The position numbers and the translations under genes were made by a program. Below, piece after piece: positions 45,855 to 58,100 of a stretch of 64,000 nucleotides of DNA. The first letter of the stretch is position 1. Each line of letters starts with the position of its first letter. The notes under the pieces were generated by a model, which saw only the letters and a program-made list of their open reading frames with translations, was not told where the DNA came from and made no database searches. Source of the DNA: Usnea hakonensis (lineage: Eukaryota; Ascomycota; Lecanoromycetes; Lecanorales; Parmeliaceae); the NCBI GenBank assembly GCA_013423325.1, contig BLJB01000030.1, forward strand, positions 204 through 64,203, written 5' to 3'.

Positions 45855-46597
45855 AATGACGACGGCTAACGATTGTGTTGGCCGGTTTGATAGAAGTTGC
45901 TTGCTGTTTTCAAAAGGTCGATAGAAGTCATCGAGATATGAAAGATCACGGTGGGATGATGAGCATGATGGCTCCTACCTTAATCTTCGCAACTGCGCCC
46001 ACCACGCTAGGACTGTTTTGGTAGGCACAGCCACACCGACTCATGCCCCTTTCTACGTCGAGCGTGCTGGCATGTACGCTACGAGCCTAACACTCTGCCT
46101 TCCATGCATTGGGGAGAGCCTTGTGTATAATTCTCGTATCATAGATGTCGTGAATTCATTTCAGTGCTTGAATTATCTCGACCCCTATGCCGTATAGAGG
46201 ATATAAGGTGCTTTATATAGCTGACCTACGTTTGTGATTGTTTTACGGATGTCACCAACATCTGCAAGCGGAATTTTTCTTCTCTTCCAAGAACACGGGA
46301 GTTGAGGATGAAATGCTTGTACTATCAGGCTCTTTGTGCTAGGCTACTTCCAGACGACTTCAAAGTAAAAAGGTGGATTTTATAGGACTCGATTTGCAAG
46401 GGTTCTCGAAGAGAAGCAGGTCTGACGCTAAGCTTTCATATGGCTGTCTTCGGCAAAGAGCTAAACAATTAGACTTCAGGTGTGTTTTACTTATGTAAAG
46501 ATCTTTACGGTGCTTTGTGCTCATGAACATGTTTCAAAACCCAATCATACATGTCTTCTTACTTTGACTTCCGGAAATCTTTCATTGCTATCGCTTC
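45855..46597. other. Intergenic region
   Basis: 5' flank of the minus-strand NLR; no supported gene. Confidence 0.4.
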
Positions 46598-47717
46598 TTA
46601 GTAAAGGTTCGTCAAGTCAGCAAAAGCGCTCACATACTCCACGGTCACTTCTAACCCCCTCATCCCACTCACCTTACCTAGTATTTCTTCCCCTTCCCGA
46701 CCCAGCTCTCCTCGAAGGTCAAGCGCCTCGGCTATAAGAGGCAAGTCAGAGAAAGTGGAATCCGCAGCACCTTCCAACACGAGCTCCAACTTTCAGCCTG
46801 CAAGACGGTCCCATTCTTCACCCCATCGCCAGTATGGGTTCAAGCTAGTGGCCTCTGATGCGAATTGGAGGAACGGCTTGGATAGGGTAGCGTTCGGCTT
46901 CTCCATGGAACCAAAGAGCCGGCCGTCAAGATTTATAGCGCCTTTGATACGAATGTCGTTTAACGTGGCCTCAGCGACTGTGCTCCCGCCAAGTGAGTGT
47001 CCGAAGGCTATTACATCAGACCTGTTGATTCTGGCGGGAAATTTACGGCTGAGCTCGTCGATCACAAAGGACACGTCTTGCGCGCGCACTGTGACAAGGA
47101 GTTCGACCTCATCCCGGCTGAGAGTCTTGTTCAATCTAATCACAGCGCGTCTATCAGGGAACTCAACGACCAGGGCATCATATGGGTGGTCTACGGCGAC
47201 GACTATATGCTTTTTGCGCGGTAGATCTTTTAACATCGTGGTATACCAGAATCGCGATGCGCCACCGTCGGGAGAGAATATTAGGAGAGGGGAGGTCATG
47301 GAGCTAGGTTGAATTGTGGCTCCTTCGTGGCAGAATGCCGAAAGCTGCTCGAGCGTGTTTTCTGGAAACCCCAATGGAGCGATGAGCTCGTCGTGAAGTG
47401 CAGCAGTGAGGGGAGGCATGTAGGGGGTCGTATAGTCTTGGCTCTCAGCTTCTACCTTCTGCTCGAGGAGGTATTTAGGCGAATCTAATTGAGCAGGATA
47501 GTATATTGACAGCTTGACTTGTCTTTGTCGAGTGTAGTTAGTGAAAGGGTCCAGGCGGTTCTTGTCCGTCATTGAGATGTACATGACCCCGATGCTGATG
47601 GTTGATGGTATTGTCGAGGCTAGGAAGGATTCTAAACGTCTGAAAACCAAGCGTAGCGGTAGCCTAAAATGATAATGATTCTACAAGCAGCAGCTGTAAC
47701 ATGAAAATCCGCTTCAT
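46598..47717 (-). pseudogene. Broken PAF-acetylhydrolase-like secreted lipase gene
   Basis: The body (47650-46796) reads ISMTDKNRLDPFTNYTR, LSIYYPAQ, SPLLIFSPDGG, VVAVDHPYDA, FGHSLGGSTVAEATL (nucleophile Ser) and AINLDGRLFGS, the order of fungal PAF-acetylhydrolase-like alpha/beta-hydrolases. Three defects appear. A TGA at 46795-46793 interrupts the frame, and the family's C-terminus continues in the same frame directly after it (LELVLEGAADSTFSDLPLIA, then VEYVSAFADL). The catalytic His expected just before TFSDLP is not there (Asp-Ser instead). A signal-peptide-like start (MKRIFMLQLLLVESLSF, ATG at 47717) ends in a stop and is out of frame with the body. No intron consistent with phase removes the TGA. 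I read it as a pseudogene; a short alternative start near 47586 cannot be excluded. Confidence 0.75.
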
Positions 47718-48608
47718 GAGAAAAAGCGATTTAGCCTGTCCTATTTTAAAAGATTGAAGCTTCTGCTCAATGACAGCTGGCCTCCTCATTCGGTTGACGA
47801 ACCTGGGGCAGGCGGTTGTTCGCTGTAGAGTGCAGCGTACTTCCAATTATCATCCATGCGCGAATATGTTGTTGTGAAAAGGTGCTCTTCTACGCTGTCT
47901 ACGGGCAGAGGGGAACGGCGGATACCTTAAGCCCTACAGCCTACGGGTACCTAGGTAGGTACACTAGATGTTGTTTAGCGCATGCTAAGAGTTGAGCAAG
48001 AATCGTGGCGAGTAGATTATCAAGTAACAAATTAGATGAGACCACACGGCCATTGTTCTCAGAGATCACTAGAACTTCTGAGCCTTTTGGGATTGCTCGG
48101 GCTTCCCCCGATTCGTATCTAGAGATACTCCGAGGAAGAAACCCATCAGTCATCGAATTTTGGAAACAGTGTTCTTCATCGACAAGTCTGTTGAGCTGCC
48201 TGGGGTTTCGTACATGATGTACCATCCGGCTTATCACGCAGCGTTCACAGTCCCAACGTTGCTTGTGGTTAAGCAACGTAGCCACATGGCGGCGCATAGT
48301 GGAAGCAAAGCTGGCGTACATCGATGGGTGATGGGTTTTATGAAGACATTGATTAGAGTAAATGAGTTGTGAACGCATGTTTAAGATGAAAGAAACTGTG
48401 GAGTGTTGTATAGTGCGCCGGTATTATATAGGTAGTGGATTTAGGTCGTATGCTACCGGAGGATCCAGCTACCGATTTGCTTTATAAATACAAGAAAAGG
48501 TGGCGGAGGCACATATCGTAGAGGAAAGGTAAATGTTTCATAGAAACCATGACTTCGTCGTACTGCCTACTCGAAGACGTTTGATCTTTCCTTGGTTCCA
48601 TCAGAATA
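47718..48608. other. Intergenic region
   Basis: Overlapping open frames on both strands (47941-48378) have no family or splice support. I see nothing else. Confidence 0.4.
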
Positions 48609-49813
48609 TCATGATGTCGTAAGATTGCGTGCATACGTGAGTTCTAGCCTACGATCTCCGTCTGGTTGAGCATCAAGCCAGATTATGATCTGTCCGTTGG
48701 CACCTGCGTTATAATGAGCCAATGTGCTTCCTTCGCAGTAAGATAAAGAGCTACGAAAACTTGCCGAGATTAGATGCGGTGCCGGACAAGCCACGTCGGA
48801 TACACATGGCGTTGACGGCGACACCAGCCTCCCAAATCTGCAACCACTTCGCAGTGGTCGCAAATATGCTCGGGAACATTTCAACAACGACGTAGCAAGA
48901 AGTCGGATCGTGACGATCTAACGCCCGCTTTTTAGCGTCCTGTGTAGGTTTGGGGCAGAAGCGGGGAAACGACTCGAAGAAAACTCACCTGTGTAAATTA
49001 CCGGGAGTACGACTTCGTTGGCTACATGAGGACTTTGCTTTCCATGGAACTGTTTTACCCTTTTACTCACAGGTGTGGTAGAAAGCATCTTTTCACATGC
49101 TGCCTCAGATGGGGGAGCTTTGAGGGAAGGATCATCGCAATGGACGTGAGGCTCATACTTCCTCACGATAATCCCAAGCTCCTTGTTAGGACCTAGCATA
49201 CGCCGTGTGTCGGTGATGGAGTCGGAGTATGTTGAACGACACAGAATAATCCAACGGTAAACGCAGAACATGAATCATGAGGAAAGAAAGAGACGTTTGA
49301 AGATGTACAGTTGGGGGTTTTCGCTATCACCCACTTACTGAAACCACGGACGGATCCGCCTTTCACCAATTGAATTACACATGCATCCAATATCATCTTT
49401 GCATGCCACGAGATTTCAAATGAGCTACTACTATCCCCTCTCCCTGACTCAAGCTCAACATCAATAGCACAGATACCGTCATCACTCAAATATCGTATCG
49501 GTGTCACAAAGCCCTCTTGATGAGCTCGTACTCGGGGGCGGAAGACATGTGTTGTAGTCGATCGATCAATCTTTTGCCAGGCATTTGTACAACTAGCCTC
49601 CGACATACCGAAGGAGGGGGGTCCAGTTCTGGTACAGAAGGGTTGGATATATGGAGGAGCTCGCACGGTTCCATTGAGGGAGACAGCGAGGTCGGTGGAA
49701 TTTGAAAGCGTTGTTATCGAAGTTGTAAGTAGAGCTAGAGTCGGGGGAAGCGACGCAGAAAATCCCGACGTGACATAATGGAGTATGGGAAAGCCTTGAA
49801 AAGATGATCGCAT
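48609..49813 (-). CDS. Secreted Cys-containing protein with a GC-AG intron
   Basis: Four exons (49813-49339, 49192-49002, 48939-48765, 48703-48609) join in frame to 311 residues. The first two introns are GT-AG (146 and 62 bp); the third is GC-AG (GCAAGT...GCAG, 61 bp). An N-terminal hydrophobic segment (ILHYVTSGFSASLPPTLALL) suggests secretion. Motifs in order: CTNAWQKI, IRYLSDDGICAIDVELESG, ILDACVIQLVKGGSVRGFSP, KYEPHVHC, EAACEKMLSTTP, HVANEVVLP, WLQIWEAGVAVNAMC, and GANGQIIIWLDA. This is the layout of uncharacterised fungal extracellular proteins, and its C-terminal IW...C...G pattern resembles the protein at 39851-40767. The start at 49813 is preferred over an in-frame ATG 13 codons upstream because it sits nearer the hydrophobic segment. 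Function unknown. Confidence 0.7.
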
Positions 49814-50316
49814 TCTGACGGCGAACAGTGAGGAATCACAGCAAAATCTCACCTGAAAGTAAGGCCAGGTACCAGCCAGTAATTGTTTTTTTTTATCAAA
49901 CCCTTGGTGACCACGCGCTCATACTCCATGGTAAAAGCGACACCCGTTTATGCGCTCAAAGAAATCGAATGGAGGCAGGATGCGCACATGCGCATGTCCC
50001 CCTGCAAGGGCTCCTGCCCACCAGTCGAGCAGAAATCACTTCCGGCTCATTATCGAAGGGTACTCTTCGTGCGGCGACAGGAATTTGATCTTGTGAAGGC
50101 ACGCTAAGACAACATTCCCCGCGTTTCCCTGAGCTTACGAGATACATAGATGGCCAGAATGGATTAGCGGCCAAGCAGCTAGTGACTATCTCAAGAACCT
50201 ATAGAGTATTCGAAGGAGACAGGATGACGTTAAGTCGATGCCTATACTTTAATGTGGTGATTAAAAAGCAAGATCCTGCCAAGGCAGGAGAGGGATGTAC
50301 CCTTGTTCACATGGTG
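49814..50316. other. Intergenic region
   Basis: No supported gene. It separates two co-directional minus-strand genes. Confidence 0.4.
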
Positions 50317-51765
50317 TCACCTCATGGCAATGAACACCGCTATTATTACAAGCCACACCATTACCACTTCCACTCTCCGTCCAGGTTCACCACCAGCTGA
50401 CTGATGCGACTCTTTTGCCGACGTAGCTGTTGCCACGGGCCCAGAGCCAGCCCCTGGAGCGTTTATAACAGTAGGAACCAGTCCCGACGAAAGCGCCGCA
50501 CCCAGTCCGGTGATAGAGGCGAACGGTACAGTGCTTGTGCCAATCACGATGTCTGAGTGACCAAGAGAAATTGTGGTACCAGAGACAGTGATGACGGAAC
50601 TGCCTTGGAATACTTCGGTGCCGGCAATCGCGAGACCACTGGGGTAAGCGGTAAACGTTTGGCTGGCTATGACGAAGGTGGAGGGGGATGCGGGTATTAC
50701 TAATTGGCTCGGAATTGTCGCAGAGGAAGATGTGGGTGTCATTATTGTGGTGCTAGTTGTTGATGCTGTTGTTGGAGAGGGCATCGCGAAGGGGTAAGTA
50801 GATGAGCTGATGACGAGCCTGCCTAACGCTACAGAGATGGTGGATCTATTTTCCACGATGGTTGAACCTGAGAATGGAATATTAGTCCCAGTGACGGAGA
50901 CTCTTGTGCTGTCGAGGGGTACGAAAGCCTCGGACGCCATAGCCAGGGCGGAGCTCAAAGTTGATGATGGCCGACTAAGACTATCAAATTGTGACAATGT
51001 GGGGCGGGAGGGTTTAGACACTGCTGAATACTGGCTTGGCGTCGAGATCGAGCGCGCTAGATGAGACTCGCTACCTTTCATCAAAGAGATGGCTGCTAGC
51101 TTTCCTGTCTCTGTTGCAGCAGTTGCAACTTTCAAGGTTTCTGTAGGCAGCATTTCTGATTGAAGACCTTGGTTTACTTGAGTGTACGTAAGGCCTCCCA
51201 CAACTACAGGTGGGAGACCTGCTTCCCCTTGCCATAATCTAGAAGCTAAATGGTCGAGTCCATTTGATCTCGACGCTGCATTTTCTGGCGCGTACGTAAT
51301 ACCTCCTACGATGATAGGCTGAAGCATCGAGGATTTGTCCAAGTGACCAGCGGCGTACGGCACTTCTACTTGGCCACTCAACGAAACGCGGAGTTCGGAA
51401 GTGGCGCTTGGCTTAGGTGAGGGTGAAGTAGTAGGCAGCTTCGTTCGCCGGGCACTGGCACCCGAAGATCGGTCACTGAATCCATTGGACCTCGCAGATG
51501 AGTTACCGGACACTGGCTGAGGTATGAGCTCGATTGTCTTGAATATTGTGACCAGACGCTTAGTAGCTGCCCCCTTTCGGGAGATGTTAGAAATTACAGG
51601 TGCATTCGTGATCAGATTCAGAGCTAATGTTGCTGCTACTGTCGACGCGTCCGATGTTGTGTTCGGTGAACTCGAAGCGTTCAAAGGTGCGAAATCAAGC
51701 GGCGACCCTTGAGAAGCTTGACAATGAAGTAAGCTTGTAATTGGAGTCAGCCATAAGAATTTCAT
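50317..51765 (-). CDS. Ser/Thr-rich cell-surface protein with C-terminal membrane anchor
   Basis: A single exon of about 482 residues. The start MKFLWLTPITSLLHCQA at 51765 looks like a signal peptide; an in-frame ATG four codons earlier is also possible. The body is Ser/Thr/Ala-rich. It has repeated words VGGITYAPEN / VGGLTYTQVN and TVSGTTISLGHSDIVIGTST preceded by TFTAYPSGLAIAGTEV, which recur in fungal surface and extracellular-matrix-like proteins. A Ser/Thr run (PTTASTTSTTIMTPTSSS) would be O-glycosylated. The end VEVVMVWLVIIAVFIAMR is a hydrophobic anchor, either transmembrane or a GPI-addition signal. Location at the cell surface or wall is inferred; no enzyme motif is visible. Confidence 0.75.
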   Translation of the reverse strand: MKFLWLTPITSLLHCQASQGSPLDFAPLNASSSPNTTSDASTVAATLALNLITNAPVISNISRKGAATKRLVTIFKTIELIPQPVSGNSSARSNGFSDRSSGASARRTKLPTTSPSPKPSATSELRVSLSGQVEVPYAAGHLDKSSMLQPIIVGGITYAPENAASRSNGLDHLASRLWQGEAGLPPVVVGGLTYTQVNQGLQSEMLPTETLKVATAATETGKLAAISLMKGSESHLARSISTPSQYSAVSKPSRPTLSQFDSLSRPSSTLSSALAMASEAFVPLDSTRVSVTGTNIPFSGSTIVENRSTISVALGRLVISSSTYPFAMPSPTTASTTSTTIMTPTSSSATIPSQLVIPASPSTFVIASQTFTAYPSGLAIAGTEVFQGSSVITVSGTTISLGHSDIVIGTSTVPFASITGLGAALSSGLVPTVINAPGAGSGPVATATSAKESHQSAGGEPGRRVEVVMVWLVIIAVFIAMR

Positions 51766-54700
51766 ATCGATCCGCATTTACGACGTGGAGAGCAGTAGGT
51801 TCCCAGGTATTGGACATGTTGATTCAGAAAATGGAAGCGTGCATGCCAACAGAGTCACCGATATCAAATGGATACACTAGACAAAGTGAGAGAATGTTCA
51901 GAGATGGCTGAGAAAGTGAGAGAGCGCCAGGAGGAAGACTGTAACGACAATTCAACAGGAAAATCTGTAACATGGGGCGCGGCACGGACCAAGCGGGTGT
52001 CTCATGTTTATGAACCTAGCAGCAAATTCAGTCGTCAGCGGCTGAGAAGCTTACATAAAAGTTCCGATCCCAGTAATCCCAAACACTTTGGGAGACAAAA
52101 AAAAAGCCATTTCGAGGACAATTTTCGCAGCGAGAACATGAAAGATTTGAACCATAGACTGACCTTAGCACTACAGCTGTATGGTAAGTAGTCCATCGTG
52201 ACTATCGCGTAGAAAGCATGCGAGCAGGATGACGGTGGTCAAGGGCAAGATTCATACTTAAAGGACAAACGGTTCTTGACGCAGTCTAACCGTGTTGAAT
52301 TCTTGTCGATACCAGTCAATCTCGATGATGCCCTATACAAGTACTCCACATGGCGTTATACATACTCTGTACTGGTCTCATAATGCAGCTGATCAATTAC
52401 CGCTCCAATGATGTAACAAAGATGATCACTGTCAAACTAGCGTGCCAAGCCTCTTGGCAGACACGCCAAGGAACCCATCCGCATTGACCCACGTTGAATG
52501 TTGTTTATTAACCTCAAGCCTTACTGTATTCCTCGCATTTTCAGTGTCTTTTTCTCTACGTATATTGAGTAGAGCCATTACGCCTCCGAAGAGTCACAAG
52601 CACCAAAAATCCTAGCTAAAGCATAGTAACCGATTACGGATACTAGTGGACGTATAAGTGTTCAAAGACATCTAGAGCAATCTAACAAAGCCTAATTGTG
52701 CAAAAGGCTTAAAGGAATGACAAACACTACACGATATATATAGGAAGTGATGGAGAACCCAACAGTGAGAGTGTTTGGGAGAATGAATTACAGAGATTCA
52801 GGTGGCTAGAACAAGGCAACTTTCATGACTAACATGTATAGCCCGGGAGAAACCTTACGAACACAATGTTTACAGATTCAGTTTCAAAATCCACTATGCC
52901 TCACCTCTTACCACCTTCATCTCCGTACGCCACATGATTAGAAAAGATGCTAGTGAGTACAGTAGTCTTGCGCCAGTCGCTGCAGGCACCAACAACCATG
53001 TGTTTCGTCAACTTCTACGAGCATGTCTCCCTCCAGTCGAGGGAAGCCCGACTCACATGCAACACATCAATCTATTTCTACATAAAAACAAACAAACGAT
53101 AAAGTCAAGAAATTTGGCTATGGACGAGCCCCGGCTGGCATTGCAGGTACCAAATAAGCGCCATCAACGGCAGCTGAGCGAATAACATTGCCATCTGATT
53201 ACTCGCCTTACCCCAGAGTCACACTACCCTTGTGCTTTCACTCTTCTGGTCTATTTGTACGATATCTCCTCGTCTCAACCAATACTCTAGAATCGCTCTC
53301 CATCCCATCAAACGTACCAGAAGAGGCTGGATAAAGCCCAGGCCGAGCTTCATATCGCAGACCTTGAGATCACCTATCATTCCGCCACTTCATCATCTCT
53401 TCATCGATCGAACAGGACTTCCACCCTATATGAGAGGGCTACTGCACTATCCAATCTATTATCACGACTTTCACTATCCTACAAGTACCTGCCTTCGATC
53501 TCCAAAGTTCGCTCCATTACGCTACCTTGGAAGGCCTCCCTGGTTATATACGACAATCTGTTCTATGAATGAACTTGCCTGCAATGCATGGGCTGAGATC
53601 ACGTGAAATAGCTATGCAGGCAACAGTACTAGTGTACCTGAAGAGCACTTCGGTATATGTACATTACTCCCATGGACAACATCGTCTTCCATACACGTGA
53701 TCTAGAGTCATTTTATGACAGTAGATGAATGGGACCAAGTAAGTCGTCTAGCTTTTGCTTCGCTGTATGCCTGATCGAGCGTCCAGCATTGACATCACTT
53801 TGTTTCAGGCCCTTCTGGAGGCTTGTATAGAGTCTTGGCTTTTAGACTCAAAGTTTCGTATGCTGTACTTTCTTAAGGGCAACCGTTCGGTTCTTAACGA
53901 CAGTAAATATATATACATATGATATGCCTTTCCAGGTGGATAGTTGAATGATTTAAAGGCCACTACAACCTCGATCCAGATTTTCATCATCCTGACACCA
54001 AGATCATATACCGCCTGCTCGACTGCCTCTAGTATCCTGAAGTGTTTGTTAAAAATTCCAAGACAGCCGTCAGCAGGCAACACAATCGGTCTTCGCTGGA
54101 TAGATGATAGCAAATGTGTCGATGACAAGCTTGGTGCAGAGATATGATAACGTTACAGCCTTGAGCCTGACAATCGTGGACTCTTCTTTGCCCAGCTTGG
54201 CAGCTACCTCAATCGCTGCCTAAATATCGATCACTAGGAGGAGGCCATCAACCGCGAGCAAGCCAAGCCATGCAGGCATTACACGCCCGAAATCGAAGTT
54301 ACCTTGCGCCGTCCATTGCCAGAGCTATAGCCCGGAGTCAACAAGTAGATCAGAATAGAAAGGGACTGGTACGCAGGAAAGAGGGCCTCGGAACTATCAA
54401 AAGCACGACTGGCGGCGTAGCCGCCCGAAATCACATTTCTGAAAAGGTAAACTCTCTGGTTCTATTCACACCTTGGTTGACTGACCTAGTACCATCATGA
54501 CTAATCTTACGCAGATTTTTGCTGCAATCATGGTGTCGAGCACAAAGACGCGAGATCCTCCAATGCCAAAACTTTTTGTTGACAATGAACAAAGATGGTG
54601 TTGTGGACATACTCTTTGATATTGACACCACGAGAGGACCACACAGTCTCCTTAGGGTTGACTTGGGGTTGATGTCACTATCCACTAAGTGTGTCTCGTG

Positions 54701-55128
54701 ATTGTGCTTCATTGGGTAAGAAATGTTGTCCCTTTTTGCTTTCGGTCTCTGGAAGGAGGGTAACATAGTTGACACCTCTTTTTTCTAACACCAACAGTTT
54801 TCAAACACCGCAAAAGGCTGGATATTACTTGTCATGCATGTTGCCAGGTTGACACCTTGATTTGGCCCCCTGGTATTAGAGGAGGTCGATCTTCCAGATA
54901 TGTGCTTCTCTTATCACCAAGTGCTTGAGATTCAAGTATCGACTGCTCAGACTCCCCCAGAAACCTACGAAGACGTCGAGGATCACTTCAAGCATCTTGA
55001 ACTACCTTCCAGGATATCCTTGTGAAGTTGAATCCTCGTGAAGTTGTGTTGGTCAACGTCGACTTATTTCCGTGTGCAATCGAGAACTTGGTCAATAGCA
55101 TCTAACATCTAAAGGAACCCTCAGCATC
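51766..55128. other. Gene-poor region, 3.4 kb, with possible gene fragments
   Basis: No gene reaches the standard for a call. A 107-codon + frame at 51868-52191 (MDTLDKVRECSEMAEK) ends beside a GTAAGT. Between 53,120 and 53,640 a start MDEPRLALQ followed by GTACC...CCCCAG could join to an open frame, and 54,200-54,340 reads as partly coding, but neither connects into a model or shows a known domain. Remnants of decayed genes are possible. Confidence 0.4.
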
Positions 55129-58100
55129 ATGTCGGAGGAACACGAACCCGGCTACTATGTGAACGAAGGTTTCGATTCTTTCGAGTCCGGCTTATGGGAT
55201 GGCCCCGGTGCCGATGAATTTGATCCCTACACCCGGTTCGACGTTAATTTTGACTTTGAAGCTGCGTTCGGCTTGACCACTTCCGAGTCTGTCGGGCTCG
55301 AAGTTTCAGATCAAGCGGCAGCAAATATCGAGCAGACACAAGAGGCATGTGGAGAAGAGAAGGAAAGAGTAACTTCAGACAGTGAAGCCTATCCTCGCGG
55401 TACCTTGCGACAACCTTGTTCTGGCACTGGAAATGAGGCTCCAGCAGAGTCTTTGGACAACTCTCCAGATCCAGTACGGTCTCTGAATCACATGGGACAC
55501 CCGCCAACCTTCAGTACGTCTGGTGGGGACTCGAGATATAACAGTATCTCAAGCTCTGGAAGAATCTCTCATGCTACGGCACTCCCGGCAATACAGTTTC
55601 AAGGAGAAGATGCTGTTCAAACCTCCTCTTCAATAGGTGACCCTGCATGGCCGGCACACGCCCAATATTGGTCTTCTGAAAATGAAGAACGGGTGCACGA
55701 CCAGCAAGAGTCGCAGAATTTTCAAAACGTCCAAGGGAATAGTGGTCAATTACAACTCCAATCTGATCTCGATCTGGGTCACCAGAAATTCGGACAAAAC
55801 GCTTCAGATCGGGAGTTTCCCATTGAAGACTTCTTCGGCCCTATCGATACTAATGTCGGATTGCAGCAACAGCCAGACTCTGACCCGATTGCAAGACCTT
55901 TGGTCATCGGTGATGTAAAGGATGATGACCCAAATGATTCGGATAGGGATGACGAGGACGACGAAGAGTACGATGAAGAGCACGATGAAGAGGAGCACTT
56001 GCCGAGTCAAGTCACATCCGTAACTTATCCCATTAACGATCCACTGATTGTGGAAGACCCCATTCAAAGAGGATTGGGTAGAACGGGCATCAGAAATGGG
56101 AGTGAAGTGTGGTTCAACCCCAAAACGTACAAATGGCGTAAGTGGTCGTCACCTGTCCTATCAAGGTTGAAAAAGCTGATTGAAGATAGAACCGTCGGCG
56201 TCGCATCATGACATGAGGGAAACATTGATCAGGCGCGCACAACAAGAGTACCCAGACGACAGTTATCGTAGGTAACTACCAAGCACTTATAAGAGTTGGT
56301 TATATTGATTTACTGACTGCGACAGTATATCCGGATAAGACAGACGGGCTACCCCACGCAGAAACTGCCTTCTTCAAGCCTCATCAAACTAGAGGCCCGG
56401 ATCGTGAGGACTGCCCGGATGCTCTCTTTGTATGGAGGGATTGGAGGGCCCAAGATGACAAACCTATATATAAAGTTGAGCACCCAGGATACATGTATGA
56501 GGGCAACAGAATTCTCTTGGACCCTCATAACAACCCTGTGGTGAACCATAAGTTCATACCATTAACTCTTTCGGCAATGACACATGCTTCCAAATTACAG
56601 GAGATGGCATTGAATCCTGGCTGCAAACAGGTCGACTGTAAGTACAACCTGAGCAAGATAAAGAGTCAATTCACTAACATATGTACAGTGTGGGCTCGGA
56701 TGCCTAGGTGGGAGAGAAAAAAAGATAAGAACGACGGTTACATCACCATCCCTCTGCGTGGAAAAAATACCCGCATCAACATGCCAATAGTGCGGTTCCG
56801 AGAGAAAAAGGGGACCATAGCTGGTGAGAACCGCGAGGGCACCAGGGGCATCATAGAAGGATTGACTGCCTTCTATCGGCACCACGGATTTTACCCTGAG
56901 TTAACAGGGTCCACAAAAAACTTCGGGAGGGACCTTAAGGGATGGGAGATAAAGCAAGTGCGATTAGGCAATGCCGGCCAATTCGGCAAAAGGGCTGGAC
57001 CGCGAGCGCTTGATGAAGAGAGGAAGGCGGATAACCAGAAGAAGCTAGAAAATGCCATAAGAAATGGCCAAGAGGTGGACGCGACTGGCACACGGAGGAG
57101 GAAGCGTCCTGCCCAGGATCAGGATGATGTGAGTGGAGATAGTCAAGCTGCAAACAAGCGGCCGAAGAAGTCTGTCAGGGCCCAGTCTGGGGAAAGTTCG
57201 AAGCAGAGCCGTGAGAAAAGGCCGTCGGCATCGAATACCCAGCGCTATGGGACCTATGGTGCGGCCCAGCCGCATCTGCAAAACATGTCTCCTATGGGTG
57301 GGTGCCAGCAGCCGCAAACCCAAACTCCAAATAATCACTATGCCGAGGGACAACATCAATCACTTTATCCACGCATCGCCATGGGAGTTGCTTCTAGCCC
57401 AAGTCAGCTGCATCGGACGCCCAGTGGGAGCCTAAGGGCGCAGTATGGGCGTGGTCAAGCCAACAGTGGGCAGTCATCTCCAGCCCAGCCTTATGTCCCA
57501 CAGCACCTGATACGCCGCAACGCTGACTATGAGCCTGTCCGCGCTTACGAAGGTTTTGTGAGTCCGCAAATCTTTGGGCAGCAGGAACTCCATACTCCTA
57601 CCACAGAAGATGACATTGAAGAGGACCGCAGGCTTAGGCTTCGCCAAGAAATCTACGGCGAACCTTTACATCAAAGTACGGTCCGAAGCGAGCCCATATC
57701 GAGGACCGATACGATTCATCTACCCCGTGGGCATGTCAACAATAACCATCAGAAGAATGGTACAAACACGCTGGGTCCTGGCGGTCGTAACGCGTACCAA
57801 ATGCCTAAGCAAGTTTTGGGAAAGCGGAGGCAAAGAGACATTCAGGATGATCAGATCCATGGAGTCGTTCAGTCTTGGAATCCGACTGTGACAAGTTCTA
57901 GTCTACAAGACCAAAGCCAGCTGTCGTTAAACGAAGCACCGCCCGCTGAGTCACAGGCAAAGCGACGACGAACGAATGAGAGTCCGGTTACTGTACCCGA
58001 GCCTCAAAACCGTCGTCAGAACGTACAAAATGTACGCCCCAGGAGACCAAAGCAGTATGGCCCGGGCGGCGCTCCACAACCACTCTTGCCTCCTGCAGAG

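Noticed and set aside
47941..48378. 145-codon minus frame and overlapping + frames
   Set aside because: Both strands are open by chance; neither shows a domain, signal peptide or convincing intron.
53232..53606. 124-codon + frame
   Set aside because: Could be an exon after MDEPRLALQ at 53120 but has no recognisable domain, and the model does not extend; left as possible gene debris.
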